Shown here in pieces: positions 31,001 through 41,073 of a DNA stretch of 64,000 nt. Below the pieces are notes generated by a model, which was given only the letters and a program-made list of their open reading frames with translations, did no database searches and was not told where the DNA came from. A program made the position numbers and the translations under genes. This DNA is from Phaeosaccion multiseriatum (taxonomy: Eukaryota > Ochrophyta, other classes): the NCBI GenBank assembly GCA_965112735.1, contig OZ218952.1, positions 4,402,001-4,466,000 on the forward strand, read 5' to 3'. How positions within the stretch are numbered: the stretch's first letter is position 1; every line of letters begins with the position of its first letter.

Positions 31001-31832
31001 CGAGGCTGATGGCGCCGGCCGACACCAACAGGGCCAGGATGCCCAGCAGCAGAGGCACAGGGTCTCCTCCGTCGTCGCCAGAGGTACCACCACCCCGACT
31101 ACTACTGCTACTTCCTCCTCCGCCCCCAATGTCAACGACCTTGACCCCCCCCCGCAGGAGAGCGGGCAGCCCCTGTCCGAAGGCCAGGTAGAGCATGAGG
31201 CCCAGATGAGCTAAGAAGAGCACAGCGAAGGTAGAGTCTCGCCACCCCGCCGAGCTGCCCCCCTGGGATGTGCACGCACGCACACGCAGGCACACACCAC
31301 ACCGCAGTGGAGGGGGGGGAAGACAAGGAAGTGGGTACGGGAGTAGGTTAAAATAGAAGAAAGGAACGACTGCTTTGTGTAGCCCGAAGATTTCGACTCT
31401 CTCTCTTTCTCTCTCTCTCTCTCTCCCTCCCTCCCTCTCTCTCTTTGACAGACTCCACAACCACATGCACTTGCGGTGCTCACGTTCGTGGAAGGGTCAA
31501 ACGAGGAGGCAGACGTCCCGTACGCTGCTTGATGCTGCTGCCCACTCTCGGCATCAGAAGGGTGGTAGGTACCGTGACGTCCAGCAGAATATCCTCCACC
31601 TCCACCCCCACCAAGACCTCCAGCATCTCCTGGAGGGATGGGCAGGTCCTCTCCTGGGGGAATGGGGACGAGCAGCTCCCTGCCGCGGTGCGTAGGGGGG
31701 GGGGGAAGGAACCGAGGCTCTCAAACCTATGCAAAGAAGAAGGACGCTCTTTGCATGCGCACTATAGCTGGTTTGTATTTGTGCTTACCTGAGGGAGCTG
31801 TCGTCTCCGCTTTTGTCTGTGTTGAGGCTCAT
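26005..31832 (-). CDS. Choline-transporter-like protein (SLC44/CTL family)
   Basis: Polytopic membrane transporter family linked to choline/ethanolamine movement. Ten exons on the minus strand: 31832-31789, 31679-31484, 31262-30958, 30579-30414, 30119-29925, 29691-29549, 28417-28111, 27717-27550, 27169-27008, 26025-26005. Total 1707 bases (568 aa), with every phase matching. The N-terminal cytosolic part is Gly/Ser/Pro-rich ([18 protein letters not shown]). Family features follow: [20 protein letters not shown] (first helix), [76 protein letters not shown], and [20 protein letters not shown] with [21 protein letters not shown] Cys-rich external loop ([14 protein letters not shown]) precedes a helix. 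The last exon is a 21-base microexon (ACNYHL-stop) chosen because phase and CACAG acceptor fit; it is the weakest part. Divergent from the ankyrin-like gene by 415 bp. Confidence 0.88.
26228..26395. repeat. (GGA)n microsatellite
   Basis: GGA trinucleotide with AAGGAGAAGG interruptions inside the last CTL intron. Confidence 0.95.
26560..27000. repeat. CACACTCA / CACACCCA hexanucleotide array
   Basis: About 440 bases of CACCCA and CACTCA hexamers in irregular order, within the last CTL intron. Both strands are open in all frames (Thr/Leu/Pro or Val/Ser/Gly), which is a repeat artefact. Confidence 0.95.
27403..27549. repeat. (ACTC)n microsatellite
   Basis: CTCA tetranucleotide ending at the CTL exon 8 donor. 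On the coding strand it is GTGAGTGAGTGAG, starting with the donor itself. Confidence 0.95.
27835..28085. repeat. (GACA)n microsatellite
   Basis: About 250 bases of CAGA/GACA with minor variants in CTL intron 7. Confidence 0.95.
28427..28438 (+). repeat. Dispersed word TTGGTGATACAG at a 3' splice site
   Basis: Exact copy without CAG flanks. On the transcribed strand, CTGTATCACCAA lies 9 bases before the CTCTCAG acceptor boundary of CTL exon 7. Confidence 0.9.
28553..28968. repeat. 41/43-bp minisatellite, 10 alternating units
   Basis: Ten head-to-tail units beginning GACTTGGGT in CTL intron 6. They alternate strictly between GTGAGC and GTAAGC after TTGG; some units have GGGGAAAAGG instead of GGGAAAGG. 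The first unit is shortened. There are no unique spacers, so it is not CRISPR-like. Confidence 0.95.
29376..29486. repeat. (ATCC)n microsatellite
   Basis: CATCCATCC tetranucleotide array in CTL intron 6, with sparse substitutions. Confidence 0.95.
30582..30800. repeat. (GAG)n microsatellite
   Basis: GAG trinucleotide in CTL intron 3, immediately next to the exon 4 acceptor, where on the coding strand it forms the pyrimidine tract. Confidence 0.95.
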
Positions 31833-32247
31833 CCTCGACCCGTAAGCCCGCTTTGACCCCAGAGCGTTTCTCCGGTACTCAAAGCTTTTATCAGAGAGAG
31901 AGAGAGAGAGTGGTAGAGAGAGAAAGAGGGAGAGAGGGACAAGAGAGAATTCAGAGGGAAGCTCTTTTTCTCTTTTTCCTTAGGAGAGAAGTGCGCGGAA
32001 CGTTCGTTTGAGTTTAAGCTCATCAGACCTACCCTCTTCTCCTCCTCCTCCTCCTCCTCCTCCTCCTCTTCCCAAATTTCACTTCTAGTCCTTTGCTTCT
32101 CTTCGTCGGAGCACAACACTGACATTCTATACACCTCTTTCGACAAGAAAAGTTTTTTCCCCCTTCCACCCCACACACAAATCCAAAAATTTGTTTCTTC
32201 CCCCCCCCCTCCCTCCCTCTTCACCAAGCACCAGGTAGCGCTGAAGA
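31833..32247. other. Divergent promoter region CTL / ankyrin-like gene
   Basis: 415 bp with an AG tract (31893-31940), a TCC run (32038-32068) and C-rich sequence. No ORF or recognisable regulatory site beyond this. Confidence 0.4.
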
Positions 32248-33200
32248 ATGCAGGCTGGAAGAGGTTTAAACGAGGGAAATGATGCTCAGACCTTCGAAGC
32301 TTGTGAACAGGCCCTGGCCCAGGATGCGTTGCTCATCAGTGTGATGGAGTGGATGGGGGGGGGACAGGACTTGTTTGTAGCAGCGGTGAGCAAGGAGTGG
32401 AAGGGCCACTACAGAAGTCTCCATCCGGCCAAGACAACGCGGGTCAGGAGTGTGGTTGAGTCTGTGGAGCGTTTGAGGTGGGCCAGGAAGTACGGGTATG
32501 AGCTGAGTGTGGAGACTTCAGAGGCTGCGGTACAGTACGGAGATGTGAGTATTTGCAAGGCTCTTCACAGCATGGGGTGTGCCTGGGATCGGCGCGTATA
32601 CAAGGTTGCGATGGGGAATGAAAGGCACGCACTGAGCATACTCCAATGGCTGCGAGTGGAGGGCCTGCTCAACAAGGAGCATTGCCCTTCATACGTTGTT
32701 CATGGCGAAGCTGGCAAGTGCGGCAATGTGGAGATTCTTACGTGGCTACTTCCGACGAGTTTGAGGGCCCTCCTCAATCCATTATGTGGGAGATGGCTGT
32801 AAGTAGGGGGCACATTCGAGCGTTGGACATGCTTTTGCATCATCCGAAGGTCAGAGCTGAGATGGAGGCGGCAGATGACATGAGTGGGTGGGGGGATGGG
32901 GCTTCTTGGGCTGCCATGGAAGGCAATCTGGAGGTGCTGCAGTGGCTTCATGCAAACGCACGGGAACTGTGCAGGTGGGATGCACAGGTCTGTCGTCAAG
33001 CAGTTTGTTTCGCCAAGAGCCTCGCTGTACTGAAATGGCTCCGATCGGAGGAGGTCATGTGTCCGTGGAACATGTATGCATGCCCACGAGTCGCCAAAAA
33101 CAAATGTGGCGGTCTTAGATGGCATATGCCCCCTGCCGCCTTTGAGGAGATGAAGCAGTGGGTGCACGCCAATGGTCAACCCTGCGACTGCGAGGACTGA
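32248..33200 (+). CDS. Ankyrin-like repeat protein, frameshift near 32750
   Basis: N-terminal F-box-like segment (DALLISVMEWMGGGQDLFVA, then AVSKEWKGHYRSLH), followed by the degenerate ankyrin-type repeats common in stramenopiles: VERLRWARKYG, ICKALHSMGCAWDRRVYKVA, LSILQWLRVEG, LEVLQWLHANARELCRWDAQ and LAVLKWLRSEEVMCPWN. The last part ends QWVHANGQPCDCED before TGA. The coding frame changes. The first part is open 32248-32802, the second 32646-33200, and similarity moves from one frame to the other around 32745-32760 (from EILTWL to DEFEGPPQSIMWEMAVSRGH). A one-base indel would explain it: a recent pseudogene or a sequence error. No intron signals fit. No N-terminal signal. Confidence 0.75.
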
Positions 33201-33625
33201 GTGACCAGGGTAGCAGGGCAAAGGAAAGGAAAAAAACTATCAATCAACCATATTAACCAGTCAGCGCGGCCCCCATTGTCTGTTGTCTGTCTCTATATGC
33301 TTTGTATGGAGAGCCTCCGGAGCGCCTCACTGGAAGCATCCCGAACACGACATCTCTTCCCCTCTCGTCTTCTCCTTCGTTTTGCCTCCCTCCTCCCCTC
33401 CCCACGCTTCGAGCTAGTTGTACAAAAGGTGCTTCGAGCTCTCGTAGTTCTACACAATGCGCTTTCGGGTGAAGGCTCTTCTGCTGGACGCAGGTTCAGA
33501 GAAAGGCACCAAACAGCGGAAGACTCCCCCCTTGTCCTCCTCCTCCTCCTCCTCCTCCTCCGCCTCCGCCTCCCCCTCCTGCTCATCCTGCTGCCTCATC
33601 CCCCCTCCCCCCTCCCTCCCCGACC
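33201..33625. other. Convergent spacer
   Basis: Between the ankyrin-like and Tudor-like genes. It has a TCC run at 33537-33565 and repeated CTTCGAGCT (33407 and 33433). No gene. Confidence 0.4.
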
Positions 33626-34660
33626 TCAAGACTGGCCACGATGCAGGGGGCGATACGAGACGCTCCCGTCATTGTATGTGAGCACCTCCCACCGCAAATG
33701 CGTGCCCGGCCTTGCTACATCCACAAAAGGCTCCGCGAGATGGGCAGCCTGAACGTCGACCACTTCTTGGGTGCTCCTTGAGAAGCGCTGTACGGTGACG
33801 CGGCGGAGGGGCACCGTGTCTCGCTCAAAGTCTTGGATGGAATAGATCCACCCGTAGAGAAACTTGCCGGATTTACCACTGGCGAGAATCTCGCAGCACT
33901 GCCTCTCCTCCAGCATCAAGGGCCTGATTAGCTCACCCGAGTCGGGGGCCCAGGGGCAGCGCGCCAGACGCTCCGCCTCCGCCTTCTCCTCCGCCCTGCT
34001 CTTCGCCCTCTTAATCTTCCTCAGCTGCTGCAACCGTTCGCCCTCCTCCTCGCTGTTGTAACCGTCCTGTTCCCTCGTCTTGGCTCTCTTCTCCCGTCCG
34101 CGCTTCCTCTTCCTCTTCCTCCTTTTCTTGGCGGCGCTCTCTGCCGCCTCCGCTTCGGCAAAGTGCATCTCGTGTAGCTCCATGCCCCTCGTCACTTCCT
34201 TACGCGGCATATCTTCAAAGTCGAAGCCGTCATCGTACGCAATGGTGTAGCCAGGCGGACCGGCCGGGGTGGTTGGCCAGAAGAGGTCTACTGTGCCGGT
34301 GTACATTTTGCCATCCGGAAATTGCTTCGCGAACCTCTGTCCCACGAGCGCCACTCCCTTCTTGCCCGTGGCTTTCGGCTTCATCACCTTATTCGTCCCA
34401 CTGTTCTCAGGTTTCGCAGCTGCACCCCTGTGGCCGTGAGGAGTGGAAGTGTGTGCCTCACTCTGACCGAAACTACGTCCTGGACTTATACCCGGAAGAG
34501 CACCAACCGGAGGCCCACCAACACCCCCTGTGGACCGTGCACCACTGAGGGAAGGCTCAGCGCCCAGAAGGAAAGGGGTGGTGGCTTTTGCCGTCGCAGG
34601 GGGGGTCGCATGGGCACCAGGATTCATGGCAATCTCGTAAGCTGCCGTCACTGCCTCCAT
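33626..34660 (-). CDS. Tudor-like, highly basic nuclear-type protein
   Basis: Single open frame of 344 aa. A Pro/Gly/Ser-rich start is followed by a small beta-barrel-like module: VGQRFAKQFPDGKMYTGTVD, then YTIAYDDGFDFEDMPRKEV. Its layout (entry strand, Y-x-V/I-x-Y-x-D-G-D) resembles Tudor/PTM-type chromatin readers. A long basic coiled stretch follows (KKRRKRKRKRGREKRAKTRE, QQLRKIKRAKSRAEEKAEAE), then a conserved-looking C-terminal half (GKFLYGWIYSIQDFERDTVP, RVTVQRFSRSTQEVVDVQA). Nuclear location is likely from the basic runs. Precise role unknown. Upstream exons cannot be ruled out. Confidence 0.65.
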   Translation of the reverse strand: MEAVTAAYEIAMNPGAHATPPATAKATTPFLLGAEPSLSGARSTGGVGGPPVGALPGISPGRSFGQSEAHTSTPHGHRGAAAKPENSGTNKVMKPKATGKKGVALVGQRFAKQFPDGKMYTGTVDLFWPTTPAGPPGYTIAYDDGFDFEDMPRKEVTRGMELHEMHFAEAEAAESAAKKRRKRKRKRGREKRAKTREQDGYNSEEEGERLQQLRKIKRAKSRAEEKAEAERLARCPWAPDSGELIRPLMLEERQCCEILASGKSGKFLYGWIYSIQDFERDTVPLRRVTVQRFSRSTQEVVDVQAAHLAEPFVDVARPGTHLRWEVLTYNDGSVSYRPLHRGQS

Positions 34661-35031
34661 CGAGGATCAGGCCTCACTCCTCGGAAGGGAAGCCCTGGGT
34701 GTCTCCGGAACCACTCGCTACTGCTTCAGCATGCCTCAAGCCTTCCCGAAGCCGGTATTTCCGCTGAGGAACTGCTTAATCCATCTCCATGGCTCGGGCT
34801 ACAGTTGGGGTGGAAATAAAAAGGCGTGTCGTTCAAGCCGTCAACCCCGCATGTGTCTTCAGCCCAGGGCCAACCCGACACGATGATCTTACGCTAGCGT
34901 TGCTTCTGTTCTTCTGGCATTGTAGTGTCTTGAGAGAGAAGGGGGATAAGGTTTGGGGATCGTTTGGGGGAAAGGAGGTTCTAAAAGTAAAAAAAACAAA
35001 GCCCCCCCCCTCCCCCAGAGGACAGAGAGCC
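34661..35031. other. Divergent promoter region Tudor-like / PNP
   Basis: 371 bp. It contains GGGGAAAGGAGG and C-rich runs upstream of the PNP start. No ORF or known regulatory site recognised. Confidence 0.4.
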
Positions 35032-36041
35032 ATGTCGAAGACTCAAGCGGCCGATGGCTTCACGGCCTCGACCACCGCCACGGTAAAAATAACTGCCTCC
35101 GCCAAGCCTCGCAGCCTGGGAAGCAGCAGAACGAGAGGTGGTACCTGTGACGCTTTCCTCGCCTCCATCTGCACGCCGCTGCGGCCTCTGAAGCTGTCGG
35201 CCGAGGTCAATGCCTGGGTCCAGCGCTGGACCTGGCTCGTAATCACGGTCGAGCTCGCACGGCTGATCGTGCCAAGGGCGATAAGGCGTAGAATGGCGCA
35301 AGGAGGTGCTTTTCTGCTCGCATTGGCGGCAGGTGGTGGAGGAGGGGGGGAAGAGGCATGGTTCACAGGTAGAAGTACGCCCACAAGCTACGTGGAAGTG
35401 GCCGAGTGGATACGCAGGAAGATAGGCAACGACGCGGACCTTCCCCAGGTGCGTGTGCTCTGTGAGAGCGAGTGTTCCAGCATTCCTTATCTCTATCTGA
35501 ACGTGGGGTGGAGGGACTGAGCATGGATTTGACCTCCTGGCAGCCTAGGCAAGTATGGTCTCTACCTCCAGCTCGTGTCTTCTCCTTCATCCCCCACTTC
35601 TCTGCTTCCCCACCATTGCCACCACTTTCTTCCATCCATTGCCACACGAAAGGTTGGAATCGTGTGCGGTTCGGGATTGGGAGGGATCACGCAACACATC
35701 GACAAGAACGCATGCCTCCACATCCCGTACCGAGACATCCCAGGATTTCCGCAGCCCTCCGTTCAGGGCCATGGAGGGGAGCTGCTCATCGGCCCCTGCT
35801 GGCCTCCCACCAACGGCCATAACGGCGGCGATGGGCAGGCACGCGGAGGAGGCGTGAACGTGATATGCTTCACCGGGCGATTCCACCTGTACGAAGGCTG
35901 CTCTCCGGCCACCCTCGCCCTCCAGGTCAGTTTCAGTCGAGAGTCCAGAGTCAGGGAGGGCTCTTTGCAGCACGCGTGTCACATGACAACAACAGCGCGA
36001 AGGGACGACGGAGGAGCTGCACTGCGTGTACTGTCTCTCTC

Positions 36042-36078
<37 letters not shown>

Positions 36079-39000
36079 TTGTGTGTGTGTGTGCGTGCGT
36101 ATGCAGCAAGCCCTCTGTACCTGGTAGTGTTGTTGCACAGTACGTAGGGCCAGTCAGTAAGTCAGTAAGAGGTCTCTCTCTCTCTCTCTCTCCGTGTGTG
36201 TGTGGTGCTCACACTTGAATGCGTCTCTCGTAACTCATAGGAGCCCTCCTCCCCCTCTTCCTCCTCCCCCTCTCCACCCCCTCCCCCTGTGTCGCCCCCT
36301 CCCTCAGGTGCGGATAATGCGGCTACTTGGTGTCAGGCTCGTGGTACTCACCAACGCAGCGGGGGGGCTCAATCCAGGCAAGAAGCAGGAGTGTCGAAGA
36401 GTGCGTGGCAAGAAGGCTGTTGTGGTGTCTTGGCGCGGCCCCCCTCCGAGATGCTGTATTCTCGATTGATTGACGTATCCTACTGCTTGCTCTTCTGCCT
36501 GTCGACCTGCTCGTCCTGGGCCTTCCTTCCTTCCTTCCTTCCTTCCTTCCTTCCCCCTCTCTCTCAGCTTTGAAGGAAGGCGATCTGATGCTCATGACGG
36601 TGAGAGCAAAGGCGAGCACGCGAAGGGCGAAGACGAAACGCGGGGGGGGGACGGGGAGGGGAGAGGAGGGAAGGAGGGGGGAGAGGAGGATTCCGCTGTT
36701 TCTTCTTCTCGGTCCAGGCCCTACATACCCTCTCAGACGAAAGAGAGCAGTGAACACACCTCGCCCCGCAGAGCCCCACAGAGTCGCACAGTTACTGTAG
36801 AGCACCTCAACTGAACTCGCTCCTCCCCCACTCTCCTCCCTCCTCTGTCACATCTCCCCTCCCCTTCTCTCCTCTCTCCTCTCTCCTCTCTTCCCTCCCC
36901 TCTCTCTCCCTCCCTCTGCAGGACCACTGGAGCCTGCCCGAGCTAACGACCTCTAACCCGCTTGTGGGGCCGAACGAAGCTGCTCTAGGCCCTCGCTTTG
37001 TGGCTCAGTCGGACACATACGACCCTACCCTCATCAGTATGGCGAGGGAGAGCGCACTTGCATCGGGGATGCCCGCAGAAGACTTGCACACGGTAAGCTC
37101 ACGGGCAGTTACAGAGGGTATAGGGTGTTGGGTATGGGGTATAGGGTATAGGGTATAGGGTATAGGGTATGGGGTATGGGGTATAGGGTATGGGGTATAG
37201 GGTATAGGGTGTAGGGTATAGGGTATGGGGTATAGGGTATAGGGTATAGGGTATAGGGTATAGGGTATGGGGTATAGGGTATAGGGTATGGGGATGGGGG
37301 ATGGGGTATGGGATAGGGTATAGGGTATGGGTTATGGGGTATAGGGTATGGGGTATAGGGTATAGGGTATAGGGTATGGGGATGGGGTATAGGGGATAGG
37401 GTATAGGGTATAGGTTGTAGGGTAAAGGGCAAAGGGTTTAGGGTACAGGGTGTGGGGTCTGGGGTGCGACGGGCATGGGATATAGAATAAAGTGTAAAGG
37501 GCAAAGGGTATAGGGTATAGGATATAGGGACAGGGTAACGAGTGTAAGGTATACGGAATAGGTTATGCATACGTACCATTCGATGCTGTGTGTATTGTGT
37601 GTGCGTGCGTGCGTGTGTTAAGTAAATACCTCTCAACCCGCCGCGCCGCTCCCTCTCTCCTCCCCTTCTCTCGACCCCTCCCTCCCTTCCTTCCCTACCC
37701 CCCCCCCCCCCCGTCCTTCCTGCATAACACAGGGCTGCTACGCCCAAGTGTGCGGTCCCAGTTACGAAACCGACGCGACCGCCCTGTGGCTGAGAGATGC
37801 CGTAAAAGCCGACGCCGTCGGAATGTCCACATGCCCTGAGGTGCGAGGCAGAGGTCGAGGGGGAGGGAGGCGGACAGCAAGGGGAGGGGTAATATATGGT
37901 ACTGATCTCCCGAAACTCCCATCGGTTGGCCAATGTTGTCTTGTTCTTCTAACACGAGCATATCTTTCGTTCTGCTCCTTTCCCCGCTCCCCTTTCCCCT
38001 ACTCCCCACTCCCCCGCTCCCCTCTCCTTTGCTCCCTCCCCGCCCCCACCAAGGCTCTGGCGGCGAAGCACTGCGGCATGAGAGTGCTAGGGATGTCCGT
38101 CATCACTAACGTCATTGCCCTTGAGCAGCGCAAGGACGAACCCGAAGAGGCAGCGGCAGGGGAAGCAATTGGTGGTACAGAAGCAGGAGCAGGGGCAGAG
38201 GCAGGGGCGCTACCCGCTCGCTTGGCACCCACAGAAGGTAAGGCACAGTCGTGCGTGCGTGCGTGCGTGCGTGCGTGCGTGTGTGCGTGCGTGTGTGTAT
38301 GTGTGTGTGTGGCTCCTGAGGCAGGATGAGATCGCAGAGTCGTGGCGCTTTCCTTCTGAGGAAGGGTAACGCGCGCTGTCTACATTCTCCCGTATCTCTT
38401 TTACCGCTCACGCACGCACTCTCTCTCTCTCTTTCTCTCTTGCTTGTACCTCGCACACACACATGCTCACTCACCCATCCTCTCTCCCTCTCTCCAGGGC
38501 TTGCTTTCGCTCACTCTTTCCCATCTCTCCCTCCATGCCTTGCTTTCACTCACTCCCTCCCTCTCTCTCTCCACCTCTCCACCCCTCCCCATCCTCCCTT
38601 GGCGATGACAGTGGTGAACCACGACGAAGTGCTGCAGGTGACAGGGGCGTGTGCGGGCAAGGTCAGCGCCCTCTTGGGCAGGTCAGTGAGTCAGAGTCAT
38701 GGGGTCTACGTGACGAGTTTTTGAGTATTGGGGAGTCTGAGTGAGTGTGTGTCTAAATCTGAGTATTGAGTCTGATGTACGAGGAGTATAAGAGAGTCGG
38801 TTTGTCCCCCGCCCTCCCCCTCCGCCGCCCCTCCTTGTAGGCCGAAAGATGAGTCGCATCGCTCAAGTCCCTCCTCGGTTCTGACACACACTTTCGGTAG
38901 CCCTCTTCATTCCCTTTTCGATGCTCCTCTGATGTTTGATCTTGGCACCTTCACCTTCGTGCCTCACGTATACATTCACGTATTCGCCACCCCCCCAGGC

Positions 39001-39440
39001 TCCTGACCGAGGCGTCCATCGGCCCATACCTGGCCCAGTCAGAGCCAGAGTCGCCCCCTGCCGGCGAGGATAGGGTGCCCCTCCTGCTGCTGCGTGCTCT
39101 CGTAAAGGACCGGGCTCGGAGGCGTCAGAAGAGGCTCCTGTATACCATCACCGCCGCTCTCGGGGTCAGCGCGTTGTCCGCTTTGGCGACGAATGCGCTG
39201 GCAGCGCTCTTGTCCGACGGCGGTGGAGGGGGGCGGGGCAAGAGCTGGTGGTACAGTGCGCCAGGGGCGGGTGGAGGTGCGGCTGCAGGTGGTGGTGGTG
39301 GTGGTGGCGGCGGCGGTGCAGGGGGGGGGGGTGTTGCTGGTGTTGGTGGTGTTGGTGGTGGCGGTGGGGCAGGTGGAAGCCTGAGCCTGGACCTTGGTCC
39401 GGAATCGTTCTTCACCGATCTGCGAATCGTCAAGATTTGA
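35032..39440 (+). CDS. PNP: Purine nucleoside phosphorylase with extra N- and C-terminal regions
   Basis: Phosphorolysis of inosine/guanosine in purine salvage. Nine exons: 35032-35448, 35653-35925, 36308-36377, 36568-36599, 36922-37092, 37733-37840, 38054-38237, 38612-38681, 38999-39440; total 1767 bases (588 aa), phases consistent. Trimeric PNP family motifs: VGIVCGSGLGGI (phosphate loop), VICFTGRFHLYEGCSPATLA, VRLVVLTNAAGGLNP, LKEGDLMLMTDHW, VCGPSYETDA (purine site), AVGMSTCPEALAAKHCGMRV, SVITNV and VVNHDEVL. The enzyme is normally about 290 aa. Here there are about 140 residues before it, with a hydrophobic stretch (WTWLVITVELARLIV). After it come a basic segment (KDRARRRQKR), a membrane-like helix (YTITAALGVSALSALATNAL), a Gly-rich linker and SLSLDLGPESFFTDLRIVKI. 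Membrane association is inferred. Intron 3 uses a GC donor (CCAG/GCAAGA). Exon 7 carries a dispersed-word copy. Confidence 0.92.
37113..37560. repeat. GGGTATA telomere-like array
   Basis: About 450 bases of AGGGTAT / GGGGTAT heptamer-like units in PNP intron 5, degenerating towards the 3' end. It resembles a variant of TTAGGG-type telomere repeats but lies inside a gene. Confidence 0.9.
38169..38180 (+). repeat. Dispersed word TTGGTGGTACAG, coding (IGGT frame)
   Basis: G-variant of the dispersed word inside PNP exon 7, read as AIGGTEAG in an Ala/Gly/Glu-rich insertion. A second, mismatched copy (CTGGTGGTACAG, 39245) is read as WWY in the last exon. Confidence 0.85.
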
Positions 39441-39619
39441 GGAGGAGGAGGAGGAGGAGGATGATGATGAGGAGGAGGAGGAGGAGGAGGAGGAGGAGGA
39501 GGAGGAGGGGGATGATGATGATGAGGAGGATGATGAGGAAGAAGAGGACTGAGGAGGAGCCCGGACACGGACTCTGAAGTGAGAGCTCTCTCTCTCTCTC
39601 TCTCTCTCCCTCTCTCTCC

Positions 39620-39660
<41 letters not shown>

Positions 39661-41073
39661 TCTCCCTCTCTCCCTCTCTCTCTCTCTCTCTCCGCCCGTA
39701 CATACAGAGTGCGCGCAGCGGGCTTCGTTTCGAAGCAGCCTAACCATGTGAATGGTCTGGTCTTTGTTGGTCTTTTGTTGGTCTTTGTTGTCATCGGGCG
39801 GCATTCCGCCTGTGCACTAGTGGCATGAGGAGCAAAGTGCAACAACCACGGCCGCAGCAGCAGTAGCAGCAGCAGCGAAAGAGCAGAAGCAGTTCTGGAG
39901 GTAGGCCCACGGAGGATGGGTGTCGTGAAGCAACGCGCCGAGAAGATGCCACCATCAGTGAGAGGCTTTGGAGTGAACGACGTAACCAACAAGCAGGTGG
40001 ATGGAAGGCATTGGGGCCGGCAGCAAGGGAAGGCACACCTACTCTCTCCCGCTGAGGCCCACCAGCCGCAGATTCGCGAGCTTCGCGGGAAAGCGGGCAC
40101 GTCATAGCTTGCCTACGTGCGTGACGTCTGTCGGAGCCTAGGTTGGCCAAGTTGGGTGTCTGATTGGGGGCCTTGAGGTGGGGTTAAAGCGGTTCGACTG
40201 CATGTGTATCACAGCACATTACTGCTTGGCACAATGCACCGGGGAGCCAATAAGAGGGACGGCTGGAACGGGGCCTGACGCCATCTGTGAGGAAGGCCTG
40301 GCTGGAGCGACGAATGGAGGACATCACCGCACCTTTGCTGGCAGGAGGAAGAGGAGGAGGAAGACAAGGAAGTGGAAGCTGCTCAGCAGCAGGCGGCTGC
40401 GGTGATGATGTCTGCCTGGGCGAGGCAAGACCAACTCGAGGACAACCTCAGCGCCCTCGAGGCACACCCACTCACTGTTGGGGTTCGAGGCATACCCACT
40501 CACTGTTGGGGTTCGAGGCACACCCACTGGTTGGGGTTTGGCTTCCTCTCACCAGCAACGCACCTTTCTGCTCCAGGCAATGGAGAGAAGGTGGTTGCTG
40601 ATTTTGATGGGGAGGGCGGTAGGAGGAGGAGCCAACAACCGCAGAGTCGACTTCAACTTTTAATTAGTCCCTCTCTCAGACTGCAGCCGAAGCAAGGCGG
40701 CGAATTGATCGCTGAGTAAGCAGCGGCCTCGCTCGCCCCACAGCACCACGACCCAAGGCCCGGAATGGATGGTTCTGAAGAGAAGGGAGGGGAGGGACGG
40801 CCGAATGATTGATTCTTTGTTCGTGTGCGGCGGTATGTTCCTTTTTCATTTAAAATTATGTTACTTTATTTTTTCATTTTAAAATAAAATAAAATTAAAA
40901 TAATTAATCTTTAATTTACATAAATTGTGTAGTATTTTACAATGTTGGAACTACGATAGCTATGAAAAGCTACAGTGTGCACTTTCTCTAATTTCGATCG
41001 TCTTGGGGTCGCGTCATCGTAAGTCGGACCGTGTCGGTTCTCAATCCGCACCTCTCAAGTGGCTCTCAAGCCC
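39441..41073. other. Intergenic; possible small gene at about 40280-40660 (+)
   Basis: Holds GGA/GAT and CT repeats (39443-39540, 39590-39695), a 28-29-bp tandem repeat of GGGGTTCGAGGCAYACCCAC (three units, 40458-40540) and an AT-rich stretch (40850-40925). A possible + strand gene is suggested by RKAWLERRMEDITAPLLAG, by AAAVMMSAWARQDQLEDNLS after GGCAG at 40339-40343, and by ERRWLLILMGRAVGGGANNR ending at about 40663. The exon joins could not be made consistent, so this is a hint only. Confidence 0.3.

Noticed and set aside
37113-37560. True telomere end
   Set aside because: Flanked on both sides by PNP exons in correct order, so it is interstitial.
37109-37933. 274-residue minus-strand frame YPIPYTLYPIP...
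   Set aside because: Reading of the GGGTATA array. It overlaps PNP exon 6 on the other strand.
40287-40719. A complete small gene on the plus strand
   Set aside because: Some peptide-like segments exist, but I could not find donor/acceptor pairs that join them. Kept only as a hint in the spacer entry.
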